Positions 19,201 to 26,608 of a stretch of 64,000 nt of DNA are shown here, piece after piece. The stretch lies in assembly GCF_048381675.1 (NCBI RefSeq), contig NZ_JBLWIS010000013.1, positions 1 to 64,000 of the forward strand. Reading direction: 5' to 3'. The stretch comes from Advenella sp048381675 (GTDB lineage: Bacteria; Pseudomonadota; Gammaproteobacteria; Burkholderiales; Burkholderiaceae_B). The first letter of the stretch is position 1. Each line of letters opens with the position of its first letter. Below the pieces are notes generated by a model. It ran no database searches. It saw only the letters and a list, made by a program, of their open reading frames with translations, and was not told the DNA's origin. The translations under genes and the position numbers were made by a program.

Positions 19201-20183
19201 CCTGGGGCATTTTCAATTTTGGGCCGACTGATATATTCAATCTCAATACGGTTGTGGGTATCGTCTTGGTGGCCAGTGTTGGAACGAATGGCCAGGCCTT
19301 TTTCGTTATAAGCCCATGAATTGGTTCTGACCGATTTTTTACCAGTATGGTCATGCATGCTGATACCGGTTAGCAAAAACGGGTTGCCATGCTGGTATTG
19401 GGCTTCATAAGCGTAGGTTTTACCCATTTTGTCGGGCCTTTGCATGTGAACAAGGCGCAGGCCCGTGTGTTGTTCAGGCTGATCATGCTGGTAATGAAAA
19501 GTGCCAACATGGGTATCAATACGGCTTAAACGTGCGGTGCCTTTGTATATTTCATAATTGAAAACCAGCTTGTGCTCTTGACCAGCCCGTACTTCCAGAA
19601 TGGCATGTTGAGTGGGGCCGGGCTTTTCATCGCGGCTGATGCGGATGGGCTCCAGACCCGGCAGATTAACCTGTACCAAGCGTCCATACTGATTAAAAAT
19701 TTTGCTAAAGCCAGCGCCCTGTTCCCAATGCCAAAAATTTTCTTTAAGCAGCAGTTTGCCCTGGCTGGCCTGTAAGGCATGCGCCGTGTCACCCTGACGT
19801 TCCCTAAACATGGTGCGTGAGCCATCGGCATGGATAATTTGCAGTTTGTTACCGGCAAAATACAGGCGGGTATCATAAGAATGGGACCAGCCTTCACCCA
19901 GCAGACTATTACCTTTGGAGAGCGAATTGTAATACCGTATTAATTCCAGTCCTGATGGTAGAAAGGGGAGATCGGTTTCTTCTTGGTATTTATTGCCACT
20001 AATTAAATGGATAGGGTTGCCTACACCTAAATTAATAGATGGTTCCTTGCTTCGATCCTTGCATGGATGTCCTGTAAAGGCGGGCTTGCAAACGGGGCTT
20101 CCATTGCTGGTTTCGCTGGTTTGCGACCAAGCTGCAGGCACTATGACGATTGTCAGTAGGAGCAGGGTTGTGATTCTTTTCAT
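16233..20183 (-). CDS. RHS-repeat protein with C-terminal DUF2235/Tle1-like hydrolase domain
   Basis: A 1316-residue polymorphic-toxin-type protein. Residues 1–20 look like a Sec signal peptide (TLLLLTIVIVPAAWSQ). A DUF6531-like segment follows (NPIHLISGNKYQEETDLPFL), then many YD/RHS repeats forming the cocoon and an RHS core ending RRFTDPLGL near residue 943. The last ~370 residues are a DUF2235 alpha/beta hydrolase: FSFDGTNND, nucleophile elbow VVGFSRGATF, LFDNVSQLG and GAHSDIGG, the Ser-Asp-His layout of Tle1 phospholipases. No N-terminal PAAR, VgrG or other type VI gene is nearby, and no same-strand immunity gene follows. The body looks AT-richer than its neighbours by eye. Confidence 0.88.
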   Translation of the reverse strand: MKRITTLLLLTIVIVPAAWSQTSETSNGSPVCKPAFTGHPCKDRSKEPSINLGVGNPIHLISGNKYQEETDLPFLPSGLELIRYYNSLSKGNSLLGEGWSHSYDTRLYFAGNKLQIIHADGSRTMFRERQGDTAHALQASQGKLLLKENFWHWEQGAGFSKIFNQYGRLVQVNLPGLEPIRISRDEKPGPTQHAILEVRAGQEHKLVFNYEIYKGTARLSRIDTHVGTFHYQHDQPEQHTGLRLVHMQRPDKMGKTYAYEAQYQHGNPFLLTGISMHDHTGKKSVRTNSWAYNEKGLAIRSNTGHQDDTHNRIEIEYISRPKIENAPGLTRVKNTDGKHTDFHTSINGGKYVLEAIEGAGCHGCAIPGTKAEYDSKGRMTSLNGTQIHYDENDNIRQLDINRSPWTGLQLHYDANDRPVSWFSKITGVENTRYNDNNLPVEQDFANGDQALFEYDKDGQLAKVTESTKDKTRSVTTKIVSQPKNKFFAFEYSDENNTEEKVYFTLQKNTLNINTLRQIEWVSENRKGIADWMPSIRYDDKYTFENEGKTKIHHLPEGGYISYFYNENNKPETIIWTEQSGKKHHLILDSSIPETGYVLGNQLAFHTLKTTKGQTQLSLWNKDKRFWTQTLDFSEDNTLHSETVMVPDAEYEAGRNYAYDPSQRMISTKTSAQYKEQDLSGLHHYAWNKDGSSAAYFNGRDTIKPVIERDASGLPIKTGELELEYGPNRKLHYITKNKAFLAAYFYDAHGQRTIKTTPDAHTHYYYDENNLLAGEWTIHRDKLTTHGVKDNISRRYIYAGNLPVAFIDYEQATFPIKKVPTEEVPLDDPRRHPHLSKLYFIHTDHIGQPFMVTDQEQKIHWLAHNSPTGKSHILHADIEFNLRLPGQYYDKETGWHYNMNRYYDPEAGHYLEPDPIGPTPNNDPFGYAAQQPRRFTDPLGLLLFSFDGTNNDKYTHTNVRKFRRLYDGQLGSYIEGSGALTEDKNLSNTMDLLAATKTQEIVNRQFYALLNHIAPYFYVQGDATPISEDVNQQPLPFFSVDVVGFSRGATFALIFANKIADNTDEHGLFTYAYRDNRVSFKLIQACLDLRFIGLFDNVSQLGNRGSSNHKEKYDVPEKWKWVAHAVALHEFRELFPVTLLTGNGRNYIEQGFIGAHSDIGGIRWDSDLTDIHNPAPGRYSDLGDIALAWIHWQATSVGVPLKPLDHFKKDKNLSQNFQSIDTPFMHGATDNGDIVPHRDRHIQTAGHNERNWRQASHPYLGEEARIEMEHFIRRIPKDSNASEQFDFFGLEHRIVGEIDVPAYKQWLKQKLNWDAPF

Positions 20184-20285
20184 GACCGTGAGTGTTCGTC
20201 TTGAACAAAAAATGAAATCATCGGCCTGAAAGGCTTCTTGTAGTAAACTTCCAGTATTACTCTATCTATTGTGGGAAACCGAAAT

Positions 20286-20657
20286 ATGCTGATTACTTTC
20301 CGCTCAAATGCATGTGCTGATGTCGTGATGCTGGACAAGCATGCCCTGTCTGTCTTGAAGGCCGCGGGGCGTGATTATGAGACACTGCCTGAAAGTGGCG
20401 TGTTTACGGTAGGACAACTTGAAGAAGCCATTCAGAACATTGTGCGCTCCGTGGCAGAAGACCCTGATTCCAATCCTGATCAGGCTTATGCCGATAAAGA
20501 CAGGGAAGTGGAAGATGACGAATATCCCGATGAAAAGCCGCATCCGGTGCTGGAAAGGGTAACCTTGCGTCGCCGTACTTTTCCGTTGCTGGACATGTTA
20601 AGGGCGGCCAAGGCTCAAGGCAAGGAAGTGGTGTGGGAAGCGGGCAGCGCCTGGTAA
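20286..20657 (+). CDS. DUF1840 family protein
   Basis: A 123-residue cytosolic protein of unknown role. It starts MLITFRSNACADVVM and has an acidic middle (DKDREVEDDEYPDEK) and a C-terminal RRRTFPLLDMLRAAKAQGKEVVWE block, together characteristic of DUF1840, a family mostly found in betaproteobacteria. The ATG at 20286 is chosen over a GTG at 20271 because family members begin with this methionine. It is divergent from the RHS gene and not a recognisable immunity protein. Confidence 0.82.
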   Translation: MLITFRSNACADVVMLDKHALSVLKAAGRDYETLPESGVFTVGQLEEAIQNIVRSVAEDPDSNPDQAYADKDREVEDDEYPDEKPHPVLERVTLRRRTFPLLDMLRAAKAQGKEVVWEAGSAW

Positions 20658-20680
20658 GCGATTAATACTTACGCATAAAA

Positions 20681-20722
20681 AAACCAAACATCCGGATAAT
20701 TATCCGGTTTGTTTGGTTTTTT
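20681..20722. terminator. Intrinsic terminator after the DUF1840 gene
   Basis: AAACCAAACATCCGGATA pairs with TATCCGGTTTGTTTGGTTT with a small bulge, followed by a T-run. It ends the DUF1840 transcript; an A-run on the left means it could also act on the leftward leuA transcript. Confidence 0.85.
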
Positions 20723-20921
20723 ATTGCCCAAAAGAACATTTTTGTGCTCGGAGATGAGCGTTTCGCTGTGGAAAGCCTCTTGTGATAAGGCGAGAGGATT
20801 TCAATTGCCTGATCTGGAAACCGCTTTGGTTCAGAATGCCGGGTTGATTTACGGGTAGGAAATCAACCCGGGGCAATTGCCTGCCTGTTGATGAAACAGG
20901 CAAGCAATACGCATTTGTTTT

Positions 20922-22637
20922 TTAAACCGCAACGGTTTCAACGTTTTCTGCTTGGGATGTTGTGACACCCTGCTGAATGTGACGGTTGACGGCACTTAAT
21001 ACTGCCTGGAACGAGGCTGTGACGATGTCTTTGTGAACACCAACCCCGAAGCCGGTGGCCGATTCGCCCAGACGAAGTTCAACATAGCAGGCGGCCAATG
21101 TTTTTTCACCTGAGCCGATGGCATGCTCGTGGTAGTCCATGAAGCGGATAGGCAAATTCAATGCGTTGATGAACGCTGAAATGGCGCCATCACCCTTGCC
21201 GCTTGCCTTGAAGACAGTACCGTTGTTTTCCAGCTCAACTTCAATGCTGAAGGTTTCATCATCAGCACCTTCGGGATGGCTGTTGATTTGATGCTTGAGC
21301 AATTTCCATGGGGAAGTCTGTTTCAGGTACTCTTTTTCGAAGATCTCATATACGGCATTGCCATTGACTTCGGTACCGGTTTCGTCGGTAACGCGCTGGA
21401 TGGCACGGCTGAATTCAATTTGCAGGCGACGTGGCAAGTTCAGGCCTTTTTCCTGTTCAAGCAAGTAAGACACTCCGCCTTTGCCAGACTGGCTGTTTAC
21501 ACGGATAACGGCATCGTAGCTACGGCCCAGGTCAGCGGGGTCAATAGGCAGGTAAGGAACTTCCCAGACGCCGTTGGGGTCTTGCTGTGCAAAGCCTTTC
21601 TTGATCGCATCCTGGTGAGAGCCTGAGAATGCGGTAAACACCAAGTCACCAGCATAAGGGTGGCGTGGGTGTACAGGCAACTGGTTGCAGTATTCAGCAG
21701 TACGGCGGACTTCATCAATGTCGGAAAAGTCCAAGCCCGGATGGATGCCTTGGGTATAAAGGTTAAGGGCCAATGTAACCAGGTCGACGTTACCGGTGCG
21801 TTCGCCACTGCCGAACAAACAGCCTTCAACACGGTCTGCACCGGCCATGACTGATAATTCGGCCGCTGCTACCGCAGTACCACGGTCGTTGTGTGGGTGT
21901 ACGCTAACAATAATGCTGTCACGGTTATTGACGTTTTTGCAGAACCATTCAATCTGGTCGGCATACATATTGGGGGTGGTGGATTCAATCGTAGCAGGCA
22001 GGTTGTAGACAATTTTGTCTTCAGGGGTGGGTTGCCATTCTGCTGTCACCGCATTACACACTTCCACGGCAAACTCGGGCTCGGTGGTGCTGAATACTTC
22101 AGGTGAGTATTCATAGCGCCATTTGGTTTGCGGATATTTTGCCATGGCCTGCTTGACCCAACGGGTACCTTGGATAGCCACGCCCTTGACTTCTTCCTTG
22201 CTCATATTGAAAACGATTTTGCGGAAGGCGGGGGCACAGGCGTTGTAAAGGTGGATCATGGCGGTTTTTGCGCCAGCGGCTGCTTCAACCGTCCGTTCGA
22301 TCAGGTCTTGACGAGCCTGGGTCAGGACAATAATGGTGACGTCATCGGGAATCAGGTTTTCTTCAACCAGGATACGCACAAAATCAAAATCGGTTTGTGA
22401 TGCGGAAGGGAATCCAACTTCAATTTCCTTAAAGCCAATAGCGATCAATTGCTTGAAAAAGCGCAATTTACGCTCAACGCTCATGGGTTCGATAAGAGAC
22501 TGGTTACCATCACGCAGGTCGGTGCTCATCCAGATTGGAGGGGCCGTAATGGTTTTGCTGGGCCATGTGCGCTCGGAAAAATCCTTGACGAACGGTTTGA
22601 ATGGAACGTATTTTTTTGCTGGGTTGGAAAGCATCAT
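20922..22637 (-). CDS. leuA: 2-Isopropylmalate synthase
   Basis: Catalyses the first committed step of leucine synthesis, joining acetyl-CoA and 2-oxoisovalerate. The 571-residue protein is the longer LeuA form: catalytic barrel with the metal/substrate motif STDLRDGNQSLIEPM and the metal histidines in VSVHPHNDRGTAVA, then a linker and a C-terminal leucine-sensing regulatory domain. AGGTG lies before the first of two adjacent ATGs. A promoter, a leucine-rich leader peptide and hairpins upstream indicate control by transcription attenuation in addition to feedback inhibition. Confidence 0.95.
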   Translation of the reverse strand: MMLSNPAKKYVPFKPFVKDFSERTWPSKTITAPPIWMSTDLRDGNQSLIEPMSVERKLRFFKQLIAIGFKEIEVGFPSASQTDFDFVRILVEENLIPDDVTIIVLTQARQDLIERTVEAAAGAKTAMIHLYNACAPAFRKIVFNMSKEEVKGVAIQGTRWVKQAMAKYPQTKWRYEYSPEVFSTTEPEFAVEVCNAVTAEWQPTPEDKIVYNLPATIESTTPNMYADQIEWFCKNVNNRDSIIVSVHPHNDRGTAVAAAELSVMAGADRVEGCLFGSGERTGNVDLVTLALNLYTQGIHPGLDFSDIDEVRRTAEYCNQLPVHPRHPYAGDLVFTAFSGSHQDAIKKGFAQQDPNGVWEVPYLPIDPADLGRSYDAVIRVNSQSGKGGVSYLLEQEKGLNLPRRLQIEFSRAIQRVTDETGTEVNGNAVYEIFEKEYLKQTSPWKLLKHQINSHPEGADDETFSIEVELENNGTVFKASGKGDGAISAFINALNLPIRFMDYHEHAIGSGEKTLAACYVELRLGESATGFGVGVHKDIVTASFQAVLSAVNRHIQQGVTTSQAENVETVAV

Positions 22638-22712
22638 AATGCACCTGTTTGATATGAATCCCGGTGCTGGAACTGGCGTTTGCCTGTTTGATGGCCCGGG
22701 ATATTACAATTT

Positions 22713-22786
22713 AATAAAAATCCGGGTGGCTTATACAGGGCTGCCGAACTGCCACGAATGCTCTAGGCTCGGCAACCGAGCGCTAG
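22713..22786 (-). promoter_or_regulatory. Predicted leuA attenuator structures
   Basis: On the leftward transcript the leader stop codon lies in a strong hairpin (22763–22786: CTAG, bulged C, GCTCGG, loop TTG, CCGAGC, CTAG). TGCCGAG within it can instead pair with the downstream TTCGGCA. A third stem, GTGGC/GCCAC (22751–22755 with 22726–22730), is followed by a T-run (22716–22720). These mutually exclusive pairings have the form of leader stem, antiterminator and terminator. The terminator stem is short, so the fold is an inference. Confidence 0.6.
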
Positions 22787-22873
22787 TAGTAGAAGAGAAG
22801 AGAGTGCGCAAACCGGCAAGTCGCTGTTGCGACCTGCGTTAACTGAGAAGAGATTGAAAGTTTGCGTTTTCAT
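22763..22873 (-). CDS. leuA leader peptide (attenuator peptide)
   Basis: A 36-codon frame starts ATG AAA ACG CAA at 22873 and ends in TAG within a hairpin. Its second half reads CALSSLLLLALGCRA and contains consecutive leucine codons CTT CTA CTA CTA, then CTC two codons later; CTA is generally a scarce leucine codon in such genomes. Ribosome stalling there when charged tRNA-Leu is low would shift the downstream pairing and let transcription enter leuA. The start is only about 9 bases after the -10 box, so the messenger would be nearly leaderless. This gene is too short for routine gene calling. Confidence 0.82.
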   Translation of the reverse strand: MKTQTFNLFSVNAGRNSDLPVCALSSLLLLALGCRA

Positions 22874-22882
22874 AATGACTTA

Positions 22883-22912
22883 ATTATGAGCATGAATGGG
22901 GGGTAAAGTCAA
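22883..22912 (-). promoter_or_regulatory. Sigma-70 promoter of the leuA leader
   Basis: On the minus strand, TTGACT (22912–22907) and CATAAT (22888–22883) are separated by 18 bases. The -35 overlaps the last codons of the upstream hypothetical gene. The predicted transcription start near 22876 lies 2–3 bases before the leader ATG. Confidence 0.8.
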
Positions 22913-23472
22913 GATGTTTTTTCGTCTTGCACGAGCTCGGGAATGAAATTGTGTTGCAATAGCGTCTGTTGTTCTTTGATTTGCGCCAGTTTGTACACAC
23001 GCCCGTTACGTAATTCGCTTAGGGTTTCTTTCAAAGTGATGAATTTGATGGGCTCGGTGCGGTCACTCCAGGCCCAGGCTAAAACTTCCTTGCCTTCAGG
23101 AGAAAGACTCTTGATGAGCTGGTTAACTTTTTGTGGGGGCGGGCAGTTTTCACCGGCACGGCTGATGTTGCCACTTAGCCAGCTGCTTAAGATAAGGTAT
23201 AGAATAAGGCTGCCCAGTAGAACCAGTCCCCACCAAATATAATTGTTTATACTGTTGAGGTAGGTGACCAACTGGGTGCTGAAGGCTTCCAGTCCGGCAT
23301 AGTCCTGTTTTTTTCCAAAATCAATGATTTCACGGGCAAGGAATACCCAGACAAGTATAGAAAGGGTGATGACAGCACCACGTAAAACAAGTCGTGGCAT
23401 TGCAAGTGCTAGCAGCGTTTTGCTGAGTACTGCGGTATCATTTTTATAGGCCGCTGGTTTTTTTTGTTTCAT
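22909..23472 (-). CDS. Hypothetical membrane protein
   Basis: I do not recognise the family. The 187-residue protein has a basic N-terminus, two probable membrane helices (GAVITLSILVWVFLAREII and YIWWGLVLLGSLILYLILSSW) and a C-terminal soluble part rich in charged residues, ending in HNFIPELVQDEKTS. It is divergent from rpoN with only 14 bp between the starts, so the rpoN promoter must lie inside this gene. Its stop codon overlaps the leuA leader -35 box. Confidence 0.65.
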   Translation of the reverse strand: MKQKKPAAYKNDTAVLSKTLLALAMPRLVLRGAVITLSILVWVFLAREIIDFGKKQDYAGLEAFSTQLVTYLNSINNYIWWGLVLLGSLILYLILSSWLSGNISRAGENCPPPQKVNQLIKSLSPEGKEVLAWAWSDRTEPIKFITLKETLSELRNGRVYKLAQIKEQQTLLQHNFIPELVQDEKTS

Positions 23473-23486
23473 AAAGAATTTTTAAT

Positions 23487-24878
23487 ATGCGTCAGGCGTT
23501 AGAGTTAAAAACAGGTCAGCAATTGGTCATGACCCCTCAGTTGCAGCAATCATTGCGATTACTGCAGTTTTCCGGTCTGGATTTCCAGGTTGAGCTGATG
23601 CGCGCCATTCAGGACAATCCGATGCTGGAGTTAGTAGATGATAACCAGATATCATCTGAAACACCAAATGCCGAGATGTCTTATGCGGAGGTTTTACAAC
23701 ACGATTGGGATCAACACAAACCTGCGTCGGCCAATTCCGAAGACGATGATTTCTATCCTGAAACCGCAACCAGCGTCAGCCTGGAAGAATATTTGCGTAG
23801 CCAGTTAGGCACGACCCATGCGTTAGAACGCGATATGCTCCTGGTAGACGTCTTGATTGATGAGCTGGATGAAAACGGTTATTTGCTGACTTCGCTGGAA
23901 GAGGTGGCCGGTTTTTTTGAAGCGGAGCATGAAGTAACGGTAGAAGAGCTGACGGTTGCGCTTCGTTTGCTGCAGTCGTTTGATCCACCGGGTATTGCCG
24001 CACGCAGCCTGTCCGAATGCCTGTTATTGCAGTTGTCACGTGAATTAAGTCCTGAACCCGAGCAGGCGGTGTTGGCCTGTGCCAGAACGATTTGTGCTAA
24101 TGCCCTTGATGCCTTGGGGGCAGCCGATATGGCTACCCTGCAAAATATAACCAGGGCGGATATTGGTTTGATTCGCCAGGCTCATTGCCTGATACAAAGC
24201 CTTGATCCGCGCCCTGGCAAAGCCTGGAGCACACCGGCTGCCGATTATGCCGTTCCTGATGTCCTGGTGCGTAAAATAAATCATGAGTGGGTGTTATCGC
24301 TTAATCAGGGTATTTTGCCCAAGGTGCGGATAAATGCTGAATATGAAAGCATGATCCGGACTCTGGGTAAAAAAGATGATACCAGTTTGAATGAGCAATT
24401 AAGCCAGGCAAAAGGCTTTTTAAAACAGATCAATCATCGTTTCAGCACCATTCTGGAAGTCTCTAAAGTGGTCATGAAGTACCAAATGGCATTTCTAGAG
24501 GAGGGCATGTCTGCCATACAGCCCTTGACTTTAAGAGAGGTGGCACAGGAGCTGGATATTCATGAGTCAACCGTATCCCGGGCCACCACGCAAAAGTTTA
24601 TCGCCACGCCGCACGGGGTATTTGAGCTGAAGCATTTTTTTGGTTCGGGTGTCGCTACCGAGTCGGGAGAGCATACCTCGGCCAAGTCGATTCAATTGAA
24701 AATCAAGGCGCTGGTAGACGCCGAGGATGCCAAAAAACCTTTGTCGGACAGTAAATTATGTGATTTGCTGACTGCCGATGGCTTGGTGATTGCCCGCAGG
24801 ACCGTGGCCAAATACCGGGAAGCCGTTGGTATTCCTCCTGCTTCCAGAAGAAAAGCTCAGGCTTTTCTTAAGGGTTAA
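23487..24878 (+). CDS. rpoN: RNA polymerase sigma-54 factor
   Basis: Directs RNA polymerase to -24/-12 promoters that need AAA+ activators. The 463-residue protein has the Gln/Leu-rich region I (TGQQLVMTPQLQQSLRLLQF), the acidic region II, core-binding and helix-turn-helix segments (REVAQELDIHESTVSRAT) and the diagnostic RpoN box ARRTVAKYRE near the C-terminus. In most proteobacteria rpoN follows lptB and precedes hpf and ptsN; here it stands alone between a hypothetical gene and bfd. The start has only a weak upstream AAGAA. Confidence 0.95.
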   Translation: MRQALELKTGQQLVMTPQLQQSLRLLQFSGLDFQVELMRAIQDNPMLELVDDNQISSETPNAEMSYAEVLQHDWDQHKPASANSEDDDFYPETATSVSLEEYLRSQLGTTHALERDMLLVDVLIDELDENGYLLTSLEEVAGFFEAEHEVTVEELTVALRLLQSFDPPGIAARSLSECLLLQLSRELSPEPEQAVLACARTICANALDALGAADMATLQNITRADIGLIRQAHCLIQSLDPRPGKAWSTPAADYAVPDVLVRKINHEWVLSLNQGILPKVRINAEYESMIRTLGKKDDTSLNEQLSQAKGFLKQINHRFSTILEVSKVVMKYQMAFLEEGMSAIQPLTLREVAQELDIHESTVSRATTQKFIATPHGVFELKHFFGSGVATESGEHTSAKSIQLKIKALVDAEDAKKPLSDSKLCDLLTADGLVIARRTVAKYREAVGIPPASRRKAQAFLKG

Positions 24879-24932
24879 CAACTAGTTAAACAAAATCTGG
24901 TCTAAAAGTATTGCGAAAAAAATAAAAATAGA

Positions 24933-24947
24933 TGATAATGATTCGCA
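24933..24947. promoter_or_regulatory. Probable Fur box at the bfd start
   Basis: TGATAATGATTCGCA matches the 7-1-7 Fur model (TGATAAT-n-ATTATCA) at 12 of 14 arm positions. It abuts the bfd start codon, as expected for iron repression of an iron-release ferredoxin. Confidence 0.7.
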
Positions 24948-25192
24948 TGTATATTTGTATTTGTAATGCCATCACAGAAAAATCCGTTATTGAGGCAGTC
25001 AATAACGGCGCGTCCACACTAGGAGACTTGCAGTCTCAATTAGGTGTTGCGTCGTGCTGTGGTTGCTGTGCACAAACTGCCAGCGAATATCTTCCGCAAG
25101 GTTCATCCTCTAACGCGGCAGTTGCCCAAGAGTTCGTCAGTGAACGTCATGGCCGTAAAGCGCTTGTGTCCACTGTGCTCTGGCAGTCGTAG
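24947..25192 (+). CDS. bfd: Bacterioferritin-associated ferredoxin
   Basis: A small [2Fe-2S] protein that reduces the bacterioferritin core to release iron. The 81-residue product starts MYICICNAITEKSVIEAV and has the four cluster cysteines in CIC and SCCGCCAQ. The C-terminal tail after the cluster is longer than in E. coli Bfd and low in complexity. In-frame ATGs at 24932 and 24938 are possible starts; 24947 matches the family, though no candidate has a clear ribosome binding site. A Fur box overlaps the start, and bfr follows. Confidence 0.88.
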   Translation: MYICICNAITEKSVIEAVNNGASTLGDLQSQLGVASCCGCCAQTASEYLPQGSSSNAAVAQEFVSERHGRKALVSTVLWQS

Positions 25193-25377
25193 CGTATAGG
25201 GTGCTCTGACGGTTTTTTCGCCTAACCACCCCCTGCGGCATGTGGTAGTGGCTTTGTGCTTTTTCTGTTCAGCCAACCGGTTTGACAGGCGCATCCATTA
25301 TATAATCAGGGCTTAGGGCTAGGTGTCGCCATTGTATGCTTGGCTCCTGATTGAATGAACTTGAAAAAGGAAGGGCT

Positions 25378-25851
25378 ATGAAAGGCGATAAAGAGGTTCT
25401 TAAATACCTGAACAAGCAATTGACCAATGAATTAACGGCAATTAACCAATACTTCCTTCATGCGCGCATGTTGAAAAATTGGGGCTTCAATGCTTTGGGC
25501 AAGCATGAATATGAAGAGTCCATCGAAGAAATGAAGCATGCCGATGCCTTGATAGAACGTATTTTCCTGCTTGAGGGATTACCCAATTTGCAGGATTTGC
25601 ACAAGTTGCGTATTGGCGAAGATGTGCCGGAAATACTGTCCTGTGACTTGCACCTGGAAGTAACAGCTCATGGAACCCTCACGGAAGCGATTGCTCACTG
25701 TGAGAAAGTGCGTGACTACGTTTCACGTGACCTGTTCCGCCGTATTCTTGATGAAACGGAAGAGCATATTGACTGGCTGGAAACCCAGATTGAACTGGTT
25801 GAAAAAGTGGGTCTGCAAAATTATTTGCAAAGCCAGATAGGCGAAGAATAA
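25378..25851 (+). CDS. bfr: Bacterioferritin
   Basis: A 24-mer iron store with a ferroxidase centre and inter-subunit haem. The 157-residue protein matches the family along its length, starting MKGDKEVLKYLNKQLTNEL, with ferroxidase residues in NELTAINQYFLH, YEESIEEMKHAD and ETEEHIDWLE. The haem-ligand methionine is expected in the segment near residue 52 (EEMKHAD). AAGGAAGGG precedes the ATG at 25378. It is paired with bfd but has its own 185-bp upstream region. Confidence 0.94.
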   Translation: MKGDKEVLKYLNKQLTNELTAINQYFLHARMLKNWGFNALGKHEYEESIEEMKHADALIERIFLLEGLPNLQDLHKLRIGEDVPEILSCDLHLEVTAHGTLTEAIAHCEKVRDYVSRDLFRRILDETEEHIDWLETQIELVEKVGLQNYLQSQIGEE

Positions 25852-25911
25852 GTCACCCCGTCAAGATCAATGAGGTCGCCGGAAATCTGGCGTTTGGCTT
25901 AAGTTAAGTAA

Positions 25912-25953
25912 CAATAAAAACGGCCTGGAATACTTTCCAGGCCGTTTTTATTG
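25912..25953. terminator. Bidirectional terminator between bfr and a hypothetical gene
   Basis: CAATAAAAACGGCCTGGAA and TTCCAGGCCGTTTTTATTG form a perfect 19-bp stem with a four-base loop. The A- and T-runs make it effective for both convergent genes. Confidence 0.93.
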
Positions 25954-26007
25954 AAGGGTTTTTTATGAGCACTTGCCGGTTTTGAGGAAAACCGCAAGTG
26001 TTTTGGC

Positions 26008-26562
26008 TTAGCGTTCGGGGCAGTCTTTGACTTTACCCCAGGCATTGTTGGCGCCACAATATTGTTCACGTACCTTGCCAAGGCAACTGGGGCGTTCAAA
26101 AAAGCCCAGGGTGCGACAGTGTGCCACCGCGCTATGAAAAGCCGGTTCCCAGGCATAGCCGCCACCAGACGAGCCCCCTACCTGTGCGGAGCGGGTTATT
26201 GGCGTTGCTTGGATGGGTGCGGCGTCTATGCGGCCAGTTGCCGTGCCAATAGTGACGTTGGGATTGTATTGGCTGCTGGATGCCGTCAGGATATCGGATT
26301 TTTGCGATGCGTCTATAGCCCAGTCAATGCCAGTGGGGTTTTCAGGGACGCCCTGTGCACCACTCATGAGGGGTTGCTGGGGTTGGCGCAGTATGGGGCG
26401 TCCGAATTGATCAACTTGTGGAGGAGGATCAAATTCGGAAACGTTGGGTATATTGGCCGTGGTGGGCGTATGTGCAATGAGCCATTCACCCGCCTGGATG
26501 CCGCCCCATGTGGCCAGTCCGGCAAAAATCAGTAAAGAAATGAATAAAAAACGCCAAGACAT
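26008..26562 (-). CDS. Hypothetical membrane-anchored protein with cysteine-rich tail
   Basis: A 184-residue protein of no recognised family. An N-terminal membrane helix or uncleaved signal (FLFISLLIFAGLATWGG) is followed by a Pro/Gln-rich linker and a C-terminal segment with four cysteines (HCRTLGF, RPSCLGK, QYCGANN, KDCPER) that could form two disulfides outside the cytoplasm. The ATG at 26562 is chosen because AAGGG lies before it; a start at 26580 lacks one. It follows prfC by 46 bp on the same strand. Confidence 0.7.
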   Translation of the reverse strand: MSWRFLFISLLIFAGLATWGGIQAGEWLIAHTPTTANIPNVSEFDPPPQVDQFGRPILRQPQQPLMSGAQGVPENPTGIDWAIDASQKSDILTASSSQYNPNVTIGTATGRIDAAPIQATPITRSAQVGGSSGGGYAWEPAFHSAVAHCRTLGFFERPSCLGKVREQYCGANNAWGKVKDCPER

Positions 26563-26608
26563 TAATAAATTACCCTTCATTGATGTGTGGTTCATTTTAG
26601 CTGTTTTC

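Noticed and set aside
25282..25306. TTGACA and TATAAT upstream of bfr as a promoter
   Set aside because: The spacing is only 13 bases, too short for sigma-70.
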